From: Sphingobacterium sp. JB170
GTDB lineage: Bacteria > Bacteroidota > Bacteroidia > Sphingobacteriales > Sphingobacteriaceae
Reading direction: 5' to 3'
Length of the DNA stretch: 64,000 bases
Assembly (NCBI RefSeq): GCF_900163865.1
Contig: NZ_FUKU01000013.1
Span: 1-64,000, forward strand
Position 1 is the first letter of the stretch. Every line of letters starts with the position of its first letter. The notes beneath the pieces were generated by a model that saw only the letters and a list, made by a program, of their open reading frames with translations, was not told where the DNA came from and searched no databases. Both the position numbers and the translations under genes were made by a program. Shown piece by piece: positions 8,807 through 17,085 of this stretch.

Positions 8807-8836
8807 GACCGTATCACAGCGGGAACGATACGGTCC
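8807..8836 (-). terminator. Strong rho-independent terminator
   Basis: Perfect 10-bp stem GGACCGTATC / GATACGGTCC (8807-8816 and 8827-8836) with a 10-base loop. On the minus strand the stem is followed by a run of five T, so it should stop minus-strand transcripts such as that of the ECF sigma gene ending at 8997. The 160 bp between the sigma stop and the hairpin contain short open frames but no identifiable gene. Confidence 0.75.
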
Positions 8837-8996
8837 ATTTATTTTAGAAATAATTCCAACCGATAATCCGGTCGTTCAAATGATTTGGATTCCAGTTTTC
8901 GGTTAAGGTGCAATTCGATACATCCGAGCGGGTATCAGCCGCTCGGTAATCTCACGACTGGAAATACCTACATCGAGGGCCTCACCCATATAATCT

Positions 8997-9596
8997 TCAA
9001 AATATAAAATGCGAATGGGATGAAACCCTTTCTTTAAAGCAATTATAGTGTTTTTCAATTTGTAGTTTCACTTTTCTAGAAGCGGTAATAAATTGGTTCT
9101 TTATAGTGTGAATGGACACCCCCATTCGCTCAGCGATCTCCTGATATGTATATTCAAATAGTTTATGCATCTGGTAGATTTCACGTTGCTTTTCGGGTAA
9201 AGAATCGATTGCTAAAGTTAAGGTTCGTTGTAAATCGTTCAGTTCAACTTGACGTTGCGTATCATCGGAATAGTCATACCATCCCTGTTTAAGGTGAACA
9301 TCATAACGCATCCGCACCATATTGCGTCGGAAATTCTGAAGAATCAGCCTTTTAGAAAGCGTAAATAAAAAAGGATAAATTCCGTGGGCACCGTCTAATT
9401 TATCTTTATATTCAAAGAGCTTTATAAACGACTCCTGCACGATGTCTTCAGCTTCCTCTTCATTTTTTGTAATCCCAACCACATAACGATATAAAGAAAC
9501 ATGATAACGGTCGAAGAGAAGACGGAAAATGAAGGCGTCACCTGTTTTAAACGCCTCAAATTCTCTATCCGTAATATCCCTTTTTGAAAATTTCAT
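8997..9596 (-). CDS. ECF RNA polymerase sigma factor (orphan)
   Basis: 199 residues. Region 2 is at about residues 25-95 (LFDRYHVSLYRYVVG, then EEAEDIVQESFIKLFEYKD, the core-binding and -10 recognition helices). Region 4 is at about 130-185 (IDSLPEKQREIYQMHKL, then YTYQEIAERMGVSIHTIKNQ). This is the Bacteroidota ECF type that normally precedes a FecR anti-sigma gene and a SusC/SusD pair. Here no FecR gene follows: downstream is a terminator, and upstream is a histidine-kinase relic. Either it is a stand-alone sigma factor or its partner genes were deleted in the rearrangements visible around it. Confidence 0.88.
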   Translation of the reverse strand: MKFSKRDITDREFEAFKTGDAFIFRLLFDRYHVSLYRYVVGITKNEEEAEDIVQESFIKLFEYKDKLDGAHGIYPFLFTLSKRLILQNFRRNMVRMRYDVHLKQGWYDYSDDTQRQVELNDLQRTLTLAIDSLPEKQREIYQMHKLFEYTYQEIAERMGVSIHTIKNQFITASRKVKLQIEKHYNCFKERVSSHSHFIF

Positions 9597-9733
9597 TATC
9601 TCTTTTTCGCCGACACAAAAAACGATATTTAAGATAACTTAGGTATTAAACTTACTTTAAGTTACTGTGAATTTAACATCACATCGGGAAAACGTTAACT
9701 TCCGTTACACTCGCTTTTCCAATTCATTTAACC

Positions 9734-9997
9734 AGCAATAGAGCGATCGGAATACTTGACGACTCTATTCAGGAATTGCGCCGCGTGGCACATCATATGG
9801 TGCCCGCTTCGTTATTAAGAAACGGTATCAAAGATTCTTTGTCCGATTTCTGCGCAGCTATTTCCAGCGTTCAATTCCATTTTATTGACAATCTGACGCG
9901 CCTACACGGCAAACTGGAGATCATGGTTTACCGCTGTCTACATGAATAAGTGAACAACGCCCTTAAGCATTCGAAAATATATCTATATATTAGATAG
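9734..9997 (+). pseudogene. Sensor histidine kinase fragment (HisKA_3/HATPase)
   Basis: The plus-strand frame 2 translation gives ILDDSIQELRRVAHHMVPAS followed by LRNGIKDSLSDFC, IMVYRCLHE, an in-frame TAA (9947-9949), then VNNALKHSK and a stop at 9995. This is the region just after the phospho-accepting helix and the N box of NarL-type histidine kinases, where the intact phrase would be ELVNNALKHS; a single base change from a leucine codon to TAA explains the stop. There is no start codon, no sensor domain and no ATP-lid. A decayed relic. Confidence 0.75.
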
Positions 9998-10124
9998 AAA
10001 TCATTTAATCAATAATTATGAAACGATTTTCTTGCATTGTTTAAGTTTCTTTTGTGTGATGGCTGCCGCACTTGTACTTTATATAATACCCTTTGACAAC
10101 AGCGTTAAACTAAAAACATAAAAG

Positions 10125-10478
10125 ATGGAACTAAATTATTTAAAGGACTTTTTTGATATTTTTTTCGCAGATTTGATAATAAGTTTTGTGACGATATTAT
10201 TGTTTTTTATGCAAAAAAAACAAATCAACTCTATTGTCGGATACAGAACGTCAAATTCGATGAAAAATCAGAGAAACTGGGATTTTGCCCAAAAATTCTA
10301 TTTCAGATATTGGCTGCTGGCAATTCCACTCGTAATTTTGTTCCAAATAACATTGCTTTTCATATTTCAGATAGACAATACAGGACTCATTGAAACATTG
10401 TCTATGGTTCTGTTCTTTACCTATTCAATAATTTTAATTTTTATCACGGAAAGAAAATTAAAAAAGCTTACGCCTTAA
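10125..10478 (+). CDS. SdpI-family membrane protein
   Basis: 117 residues with three predicted membrane segments (about residues 13-31, 64-84 and 90-108). The segment GYRTSNSMKNQRNWDFAQKF, between the first and second helices, is the hallmark of the SdpI/YfhL family, where the invariant GYRT..SMKN..W motif lies on the membrane face. Bacillus SdpI gives immunity to the SdpC toxin and sequesters a repressor. The short form here has only the motif-bearing half, as is common in Bacteroidota, and its role there is not established. It has its own upstream gap of about 130 bp. Confidence 0.75.
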   Translation: MELNYLKDFFDIFFADLIISFVTILLFFMQKKQINSIVGYRTSNSMKNQRNWDFAQKFYFRYWLLAIPLVILFQITLLFIFQIDNTGLIETLSMVLFFTYSIILIFITERKLKKLTP

Positions 10479-10509
10479 AATCGAACTATATCAGTAAAAA
10501 TTCATTAAG

Positions 10510-10729
10510 TAAAAATCCTCTAAAAGTGCAAAGAAAACTAACGTGGAACTGCCCAAAACAGAACCATTCACGAATCACGGTCGTAAATTTACGAGCTGGA
10601 AAAAAACGTTACATTAGATACCATATTCAAACGCGGTCAGCATCTGGGGATTTTAGAAACGTTGAACAAACTTCTCATGGAAGAATTCAACAACACGCCG
10701 TACAAATCACTATAAATAAAAATCCTCTA
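10510..10729 (+). repeat. 13-bp direct repeats flanking a frameshifted small ORF
   Basis: TAAAAATCCTCTA occurs exactly at 10510-10522 and 10717-10729. Between the copies, a plus-strand frame reads VELPKTEPFTNHGRKFTSW from 10543 to a run of seven A (10600-10606). If one A is added there, it continues TLDTIFKRGQHLGILETLN and LLMEEFNNTPYKSL to a TAA at 10713-10715. The two halves look like one coding sequence broken by a homopolymer frameshift. The protein family is not recognised. The repeats look like the scar of a short insertion or of a slipped duplication. Confidence 0.5.
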
Positions 10730-10762
10730 GGCTAAAAAATTCCGCCTCGATCTACGCATAAT

Positions 10763-11383
10763 CTAAAGAAGCTTCCAACGGAAACCGATTTGATATTGAT
10801 TCAATTTTAAATCATGTGTATCACCGATTTCATCGAATTTCTTCAGGCTGCGATAACGGAAATAAAAATTACCGATATCTAGCCCTAGACCATAACCAAA
10901 CCGCCCGCTATCTTTGAAAGCCTCGGCTCCATCATTAAGCCTGAAATCACCGTCGTTTAATATCTTGTTGTACTCAGGCCCGCCCACAATCGCAAAATTC
11001 GGTGTTATCTTCAATTTCGCATAGAGCGGTAAGTTGAAAAATTGCACCGACTTATTGCCTTTATTCAGCCCATTGGAAATTGATTTACCTTCATCATTGG
11101 CTCTAATACGAGTAACATTGAACGATGGCTCCCCCTGGAGCGCAAAATGATCGGTAAGATGATAGGTAAGAAACGCTCCGACCTGCAGGCCAACTTTACC
11201 CGCAGAACGGAAATACGTGCCATCAGGCTTTGAAAGATTAACACCCCCACTAATACCAATATCTATTTGAGCGAACGATGGCAGAACAGTGAAAAACAGC
11301 ACGGCGCTCACCGCCAAAGACTTTAAGAACTTATTCAAATTATATTGTTTCACGTTAAATATATTATGTGAGCAATTTAGCAA
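10763..11383 (-). CDS. Outer-membrane beta-barrel protein
   Basis: About 206 residues. A hydrophobic signal segment (KSLAVSAVLFFTVLPSFAQ) is followed by an alternating-strand barrel of the PorT/OMP_b-brl type: GISGGVNLSKPDG, VGLQVGAFLTYHLTDHFALQ, a central LYAKLKITPNFAIVGG, and a C-terminal YQIGFRWKLL ending in the aromatic/hydrophobic pattern of barrel proteins. The annotated ATG at 11383 leaves 17 residues before the signal; a GTG at about 11350 (VKQYNLNKFLK) gives a more usual signal-peptide length. The gene is monocistronic and its function is unknown. Confidence 0.75.
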   Translation of the reverse strand: MLNCSHNIFNVKQYNLNKFLKSLAVSAVLFFTVLPSFAQIDIGISGGVNLSKPDGTYFRSAGKVGLQVGAFLTYHLTDHFALQGEPSFNVTRIRANDEGKSISNGLNKGNKSVQFFNLPLYAKLKITPNFAIVGGPEYNKILNDGDFRLNDGAEAFKDSGRFGYGLGLDIGNFYFRYRSLKKFDEIGDTHDLKLNQYQIGFRWKLL

Positions 11384-11618
11384 ATTACATCGTAAAAATT
11401 GACCTATTTACTCAAAATGCCAGTACGTCAATGCAAAATCATAAGTTTAAAGATGCACGATAATTCCCTATTCCCATGGGGAATTTATAAAATCTGAAAA
11501 TTCAGCATGCACTATTCAAACTAATTCGTTAATTTCACGTATCGAATCAATTGGAATTAACGCTGTAGCGCACACCCGCTATTTAACGTTCAAACTATAT
11601 CGTTAACGAATTTAAATC

Positions 11619-12560
11619 ATGAACCGGCCCTATCTACATGCCCTTTCCCGAATTATTCTGGTGATAAGCGTAATTCTTACTGCTATTTCATGTGAGAAAG
11701 ACGAAAAAGAATTCTATCCAGAACTCGTTTTTCCATTAGATACCTACTATGTCTCTCAGGGGACCGATTTGCGCGTATATATCCAACAGGGCAACGGCGC
11801 TTATGAGTTGAATGCAGCCGATGCAAACATCTTAGCCTTTGACAAGGACGAACAGTCCTGGCCGGCAGGCGCAATAACCATCAGCGGACTGAAAAAAGGG
11901 AGTACGACACTCACCGTAAATGACATACGAAACAAGAAAAACGTAACGCTCAATATTCATGTGGTCGATCCGTACCTTATCACGCAAATTGGAAGCCCTA
12001 CCCCCCTATTTAAATGGAAAGAAGGGGTTATCCAAAACCAGGATAAAGCCAACGAGATACGAAACGATATAAATAAATATAAGGTTTTTGAGCCTCAAAA
12101 TATCCTAGTTTTTAAAACCGGCACCTCTTCCGAATATATGCTATTCCAAGACACCGAACATATTGATCGCTCGCAAGTGATTAGCGAAGGATCATTTGAG
12201 TTTTCAGCTACCTTAGCCACAGAGCCCATGCTTATATTAACCGACAAGCATACCAAAAAGCAAGAAAAGCTACCGTTATATTTCTACCAGCAAAATACAC
12301 CTAAGCTGCTTTTAAATTTTTTAAATCTCGCTAACCGAGCCAATAGCGAGCTCACGGCCGCTAGTGGTGAAGGCGTCCAATTGAACACCTCTCCCGTCGA
12401 ATCTTTAGAAGGTAAATTCTTTTATTTTAAGGACATCTCCGCTCAGATAAAGGCTAAACACCCAGAGGCCGAAATAGCTCAAGTATATCAAGATGTTAAA
12501 ATCATGGAGCACTTTCATGATTATGGCATCGAGATAGGTTCGGGAATCCTTGCGCCTTAA
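11619..12560 (+). CDS. Hypothetical surface lipoprotein with Ig-like domain
   Basis: 313 residues. The N-terminus is a lipoprotein signal (hydrophobic to residue 22, lipobox LTAISC with Cys at 25), so the mature protein is lipid-anchored. Residues about 33-115 look like a bacterial Ig-like fold of the kind found in Bacteroidota lipoproteins (a run of short beta segments ending ISGLKKGSTTLTVNDI and NVTLNIHVVDP). The rest is not recognised. It stands alone, diverging from the barrel protein gene with a gap of 235 bp. No function is proposed. Confidence 0.65.
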   Translation: MNRPYLHALSRIILVISVILTAISCEKDEKEFYPELVFPLDTYYVSQGTDLRVYIQQGNGAYELNAADANILAFDKDEQSWPAGAITISGLKKGSTTLTVNDIRNKKNVTLNIHVVDPYLITQIGSPTPLFKWKEGVIQNQDKANEIRNDINKYKVFEPQNILVFKTGTSSEYMLFQDTEHIDRSQVISEGSFEFSATLATEPMLILTDKHTKKQEKLPLYFYQQNTPKLLLNFLNLANRANSELTAASGEGVQLNTSPVESLEGKFFYFKDISAQIKAKHPEAEIAQVYQDVKIMEHFHDYGIEIGSGILAP

Positions 12561-12644
12561 TGTGGTAAACTAAACGGGGTAGGTAATGGAGTAAGAAGAC
12601 ATCATGCCTTTTCGAGGTGACCAAAGAAGACCCGGTAAATAAAA

Positions 12645-12680
12645 GGACAAGGCTTTAGAGCGGTCCGTAAAGCCTTGTCC
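12645..12680. terminator. Terminator hairpin downstream of ferritin
   Basis: Perfect 13-bp stem GGACAAGGCTTTA / TAAAGCCTTGTCC (12645-12657 and 12668-12680) with a 10-base loop. On the minus strand it is followed by TTTTA, on the plus strand by CTATCAT, so the stronger reading is termination of the minus-strand ferritin transcript. Confidence 0.7.
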
Positions 12681-12787
12681 CTATCATCAAATGCTGAACA
12701 CCCGGATTTAACCCCAAAAAAACAATCTATCTTTGTGATTTTCACTACCTTTATGAATTATCCTCTCGTAAGCAAAATGATCTAATT

Positions 12788-13351
12788 TTACTCGGGATTA
12801 TCTGCCGTTGATGTTCTGGCTAAGGTTACCTCATCCGGAGCGTCCCCTAAGAATTTATCCAAGGCGAACAAGGATTCATCGGTTGCCCTATCACCACCCG
12901 CAATCTTCAGTTTATCAATTAACTCGAGGGCGAGTTTTTCTTCCTCGATTTGTTCCTTCACAAACCATTGTGCAAAGTTCCAGGTTGCCCAATCCTTTTC
13001 ATCCATAGATTGGTTCACCAAACCATAAATGGCATTGGTGTTATCAATTTCATGTTGTAAAACTAAGTTGAAACATTCAGTCATATTCTTGGGTAGTTGC
13101 TTCGGAGCTTCTACAGCCTCCACCATAGGGGTTCCTCCTCTTTCTAGGATGTACATCATAATTTTGATCATATGATTACGTTCTTCTTGTGCATGTCGGA
13201 ACAAGAAATTAGAAACGCCCCCATACCCTTGTGAATCAGCCCATATTCCTAGCGCTAAATAAATCTGAGAAGCTTGATTCTCTTTTGTCATTTGCTTAAT
13301 CAGCGATGCCTGCATCGTCTTTGAAAGTCTGTTCGTATTCATCGTTACCAT
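12788..13351 (-). CDS. Non-heme ferritin
   Basis: 187 residues, slightly longer than bacterial FtnA (about 165-175) owing to a C-terminal extension after residue 165 (SLFALDKFLGDAPDE). The four-helix bundle carries the ferroxidase ligands expected of the family: Glu in LIKQMTKENQASQIYLAL (helix A), the E-x-x-H pair in HAQEERNHM (helix B), and Glu/Gln in WFVKEQIEEEKLAL (helices C-D). It oxidises Fe(II) and stores Fe(III) in a 24-mer shell in the cytoplasm. The second ATG (13342, MNTNRLSK) is an equally plausible start. It is monocistronic, ending in the hairpin at 12645-12680. Confidence 0.9.
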   Translation of the reverse strand: MVTMNTNRLSKTMQASLIKQMTKENQASQIYLALGIWADSQGYGGVSNFLFRHAQEERNHMIKIMMYILERGGTPMVEAVEAPKQLPKNMTECFNLVLQHEIDNTNAIYGLVNQSMDEKDWATWNFAQWFVKEQIEEEKLALELIDKLKIAGGDRATDESLFALDKFLGDAPDEVTLARTSTADNPE

Positions 13352-13546
13352 TTTTTCTTAGAAAACAGTATAAATCAGGCTTTGTTTCGACAAAATAAAC
13401 TCTTAGGACTGTAATCATGATTTTACGCGACACCACTGTCTGTTTTTATGCCTATTAGAAACCTAAAAAGTGTGCTCTTTGTAATCCTTTTAGATCCAAT
13501 CGATTGAACTACATAAAAACAAAAATTATTCAAAAATACTTTTGCG

Positions 13547-15496
13547 TTATTTGAGAATTTGGTTCATATAATATTCCTTAATGGCATAGGGAAGGTTTAC
13601 AACTTCCTCAAGCGTTGCTTCCAGTGGAATTTTCTTACCCGATTCGAGAATAATTTCCTTATCATCGGGCCTAAAAACAGCAGGCCTTACTTTACCATCT
13701 CCGTTGTAATCTCCCGGTACTGGAAGGTCGCCCTTTTTGCCTAGAGATACCGCAGTACTCCGTCCGTATATGAACCATTCTCCTGTAGACGGTCTCCATA
13801 CTGCCATTTCCGCTTTACCGTCTCCGTTATAGTCTCCCGGAACTGGAACATCACCAAGCTTTCCGAACGGAATGTTACCGACCTCCGCTATATACCACGT
13901 TTGGTTCGACCATCGCCACACAGCCTTTTCGATAGCGCCATCGCCATCATAGTCCGCGAGAACGGGTGTGGATTCCGCCCAGCCATGTTTTAATGGTTTC
14001 TTTTCGCCTTTTATCCGCCACAGCGCAGTCTCTGGTGTCCATACAGCAAGTTCAGCTACGCCGTCCCCATCATAATCTCCAGGCACAGGGATATCCCCTG
14101 GCTCACCGAAGAATTCAGATCTACCATCAGCCATCACGAACATTCCCTTATTGATGTTATATGCCGCTGGAACGGTTATAGCTCCACCTTCGTAATATGA
14201 AGGTACAGCGACACCTCCGGCATTCCACTGGGAGAATTTGAGCTTCCCGTCTGCGCCGAACCAGTTGCCGCTTTTAAAAACCATGGCATCCGATTTTCCA
14301 TCTAAATCAAAATCATATTGCCGGCTTGCGGCTGCTTCACGGAACAAACTGACTTCAAAATTCGAATCATCGTCGAGTTCTTCATAGTCATGATAGGGGG
14401 AAAAGCTACGTACCTCAATTTTATCCTTTTCTACATCAAGACTCATTAACCGCATCATACCGTTACCCCCCATTGGTCTACTTTGGTAATCCGCAAGGAA
14501 GCTTTTTACGGTACTTCCATTATAGGTATCCTGACGGAATCCTTCCCCATTATCTCCAACATGACCGCCGGCCATCATAAAAAAATTCTTATAGGTTTTC
14601 AGCTTGCTGTACAAACGATCAGCCTGCTTGGAAAAGGGCGCAGCTCCCCCGAGATTCGTACCTGCTACAGGATTTAGAAAAAGGGTATAATGGGTAACAA
14701 CGATTGCTTTACGCGTGGGATACTGCTGCAGTAACCCTTCGGCCCACTCATTCATCTCTTCCTGCTGTTCATCGAAGGAATCGTACTCTATATAAATTAC
14801 AATGAAATCTAACCCCGCTGCCGAGAACAGGTCATAATGCGAATCATTATCACTTCCAAAATGCCCTCCATAATAACTACGACTACGAAAACGGTCAATA
14901 CCAAAATACTGATTAAAATATTTAGTGGTTCCGGATTTCGCAAACTGAGACGGTATCTGATCATGATTGCCCACCGCCAACCCGTACGGAATTCCTTCGG
15001 GAAGTCCCGCAAGAGGCTCTTCTAGCCTATGCATAACCTTTGCCGCATTACGCCACTGCTCGGGCGCCGCATCACCATTGTCGGTGATATCGCCTAAGTG
15101 GATCACGTAGGCTATGTTTTCTGCGCTTTGGTTCTTTATAATCCAGTCAACCTGCGCGGCAAAAAGTTCATTATTCCCTCCTTGGGATTCTTTCGTATTA
15201 TACTGCGTATCGGGTATAATTGCAATCGAAAACTTCTTGGCAGACTGCCCTTGTTTTAATGAAACGAGGTCCGTAGTCGTACTATCCGGTTTCTGGAATC
15301 CTACTAGTGGACTTAGTTCATAGTTAGCTGTCATTTCTTCCTGCAGCAATAACCTTGTGTGCACTAAACTCGAGGAATGACGCATTAAATACGCTGACTC
15401 ACTCCATTTTTGATTCGAGCAAATCACGAGAACAGGGGACAATAGCGCCGCTCCGAAAAACAGTACTGTCAGGCTCTTATGTTTTAAAAAATCCAT
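13547..15496 (-). CDS. Secreted metallophosphoesterase with VCBS/FG-GAP-like repeats
   Basis: 649 residues. An N-terminal hydrophobic segment (residues 8-26) targets export. Residues about 90-375 are a calcineurin-type phosphoesterase: IIPDTQY, HLGDITDNGD, GNHDQ, VTHYT and GGHVGD supply the metal ligands. Residues about 395-625 hold calcium-binding repeats with DxDGDG or DxNGDG loops: DFDLDGKSD, GDYDGDGVAE, ADYDGDGAIE, GDYNGDGKAE and GDYNGDGKVR, most followed by AVW/AVF and an aromatic strand, as in VCBS/FG-GAP propellers. It is the last gene of the SusC-SusD operon, 12 bp after SusD, so it probably acts outside the cell on the ligand that SusCD imports. A phosphodiester or phosphorylated polymer is inferred. 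Confidence 0.85.
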   Translation of the reverse strand: MDFLKHKSLTVLFFGAALLSPVLVICSNQKWSESAYLMRHSSSLVHTRLLLQEEMTANYELSPLVGFQKPDSTTTDLVSLKQGQSAKKFSIAIIPDTQYNTKESQGGNNELFAAQVDWIIKNQSAENIAYVIHLGDITDNGDAAPEQWRNAAKVMHRLEEPLAGLPEGIPYGLAVGNHDQIPSQFAKSGTTKYFNQYFGIDRFRSRSYYGGHFGSDNDSHYDLFSAAGLDFIVIYIEYDSFDEQQEEMNEWAEGLLQQYPTRKAIVVTHYTLFLNPVAGTNLGGAAPFSKQADRLYSKLKTYKNFFMMAGGHVGDNGEGFRQDTYNGSTVKSFLADYQSRPMGGNGMMRLMSLDVEKDKIEVRSFSPYHDYEELDDDSNFEVSLFREAAASRQYDFDLDGKSDAMVFKSGNWFGADGKLKFSQWNAGGVAVPSYYEGGAITVPAAYNINKGMFVMADGRSEFFGEPGDIPVPGDYDGDGVAELAVWTPETALWRIKGEKKPLKHGWAESTPVLADYDGDGAIEKAVWRWSNQTWYIAEVGNIPFGKLGDVPVPGDYNGDGKAEMAVWRPSTGEWFIYGRSTAVSLGKKGDLPVPGDYNGDGKVRPAVFRPDDKEIILESGKKIPLEATLEEVVNLPYAIKEYYMNQILK

Positions 15497-15508
15497 ATAT
15501 CAGTTCGC

Positions 15509-17083
15509 TTAATACCCCGCATTTTGATCCAACAATGTGTTAACGCCAATCTCTGCAAACGGAATAGGAAAAAGTAATTTATCCTCGTTCACTTTATACG
15601 ATTCGGCCGAGAGATAGTCATGGATCTCTCTTAAGCTTTCGCCATGCTTGTTAAGAACTTCGACTGCTTGCCCACTTCTTAGTAAATCAAACCAGCGATG
15701 ATTTTCAAATGCAAGCTCTACCCGGCGCTCTTTTAGTATCAATTCCTTGGCAATCTGCTTTGAACTCGCTGTTAAATCCGCTGAATTTGGTAGCGCGCGG
15801 CGACGAACACGATTGAGATTCTCGAGTGCTTCTCCAGTTTTTCCTTGTTCATTTTGCACCTCCGCTAAAAGAAGAAGTGCCCCAGCGTAACGGTAGACCG
15901 GCCAGTTATCATCCGTATTATTGGGACTGGTATGTGGGTTAAGATATTTTTTAATAAATGGTACACCAACTTTACCCGCAGGTGCAGTATAACCCGTCAC
16001 CTTCCGCTGTGCTTCCAGCGTAAAATAACTACTTACATCATACGTTCCCTCGGCTATACCGATCGATGCTTCAAGCCGAGTATCTCCCGGCTCATATGCT
16101 TCGATCATTCCCTGTGTTGGCGTATTCCATCCCCCACCGGTATTAGATGTGTTGTTTGCCTGCACACCGAAAGTAATCAGTGCAGTATTATAAATTCTCG
16201 GCAAGAAGACATAGATGAAATTACTCTGCATACCCGATTCCAGCCCTTCCATAAACTGTACTTCGAGAATAGATTCCTTGGAGTTTTTATTCTTCGTTGA
16301 GAACACATCACCATAATTAGCCAATAATTCGTACCCCATACCGCTTAAGCTTTTCAGTAACGCTTCGGCCTTGGCATATTCCTTACGCGTGGCATACACT
16401 TCCCCTAATAGCATGGTAGCAGATCCTTTTGTTGCATATCCATCTTGCGGAAACTCCGTGGGTTGCGCAAGAACCTCTACAGCCTTGCTCGCATCTTCAA
16501 TTATCTGAGCATAAACGGCATCAACTTCAGCTCTTGGTTGGAATGCACCGCTTTCGTCACTCACCTCGTGAATATATAGCGGAACTTTACCGAAATATCG
16601 GACCAATTTAAAATAATAAAATGCCCGAAGGAATCTTGCTTGCCCTTCAATACGAGCCGTCACCTCAGTAGCAAGTCCTGCCGTTTCAAGCCTATCTAGG
16701 ATAACATTAGATCTCGAGATACCTTGATAAGCATTATAGTAAATCTCCGCCGAATAGTCGTTTGACGAATTATTAGTAAAGTCAGCGATATCCTGACGCA
16801 TATAGATCGCTGTCCCCTGATTTCCGGGGTTATATTCATAATGGGTATTGTCAGAGCGCATCTCTGAGGTATAAAAATCTACACCAACCTTTCGAAGCGG
16901 ATTGTAAGCTGCGTGCAACGCCTGCATAAAATCCGCCTCCGTTTTAAAGAACGTCGTACCTGAGACCTGGTCTGCAGGAGATAGCTCCAAAAAGTTGTCA
17001 CAGCTGCTGAAAGCTAACATGCTAGAAGCAATAACACAAACAGCCAGTTTATTATATTTCTTTATTTTTTTTATGAATGTCAT
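15509..17083 (-). CDS. SusD/RagB family glycan-binding lipoprotein
   Basis: 524 residues. The signal peptide ends in the lipobox AFSSC (Cys at about 29), giving a surface lipoprotein. The family starts follow: NFLELSPADQVSGTTFFKTEADF. The TPR-like helices are seen in LRAFYYFKLVRYFGKVPLY, and the C-terminal hallmark is LILKERRVELAFENHRW then LFPIPFAEI, ending LLDQNAGY. SusD caps the SusC channel and captures ligand. It starts 2 bp after the SusC stop codon, so the two are translationally linked. Confidence 0.93.
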   Translation of the reverse strand: MTFIKKIKKYNKLAVCVIASSMLAFSSCDNFLELSPADQVSGTTFFKTEADFMQALHAAYNPLRKVGVDFYTSEMRSDNTHYEYNPGNQGTAIYMRQDIADFTNNSSNDYSAEIYYNAYQGISRSNVILDRLETAGLATEVTARIEGQARFLRAFYYFKLVRYFGKVPLYIHEVSDESGAFQPRAEVDAVYAQIIEDASKAVEVLAQPTEFPQDGYATKGSATMLLGEVYATRKEYAKAEALLKSLSGMGYELLANYGDVFSTKNKNSKESILEVQFMEGLESGMQSNFIYVFLPRIYNTALITFGVQANNTSNTGGGWNTPTQGMIEAYEPGDTRLEASIGIAEGTYDVSSYFTLEAQRKVTGYTAPAGKVGVPFIKKYLNPHTSPNNTDDNWPVYRYAGALLLLAEVQNEQGKTGEALENLNRVRRRALPNSADLTASSKQIAKELILKERRVELAFENHRWFDLLRSGQAVEVLNKHGESLREIHDYLSAESYKVNEDKLLFPIPFAEIGVNTLLDQNAGY

Positions 17084-17085
17084 AC

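Noticed and set aside
8850..8996. Short minus-strand frames after the orphan sigma (for example ending RMYRIAP and GWNYF)
   Set aside because: They vaguely resemble protein C-termini but cannot be tied to a family, and they are in conflicting frames.
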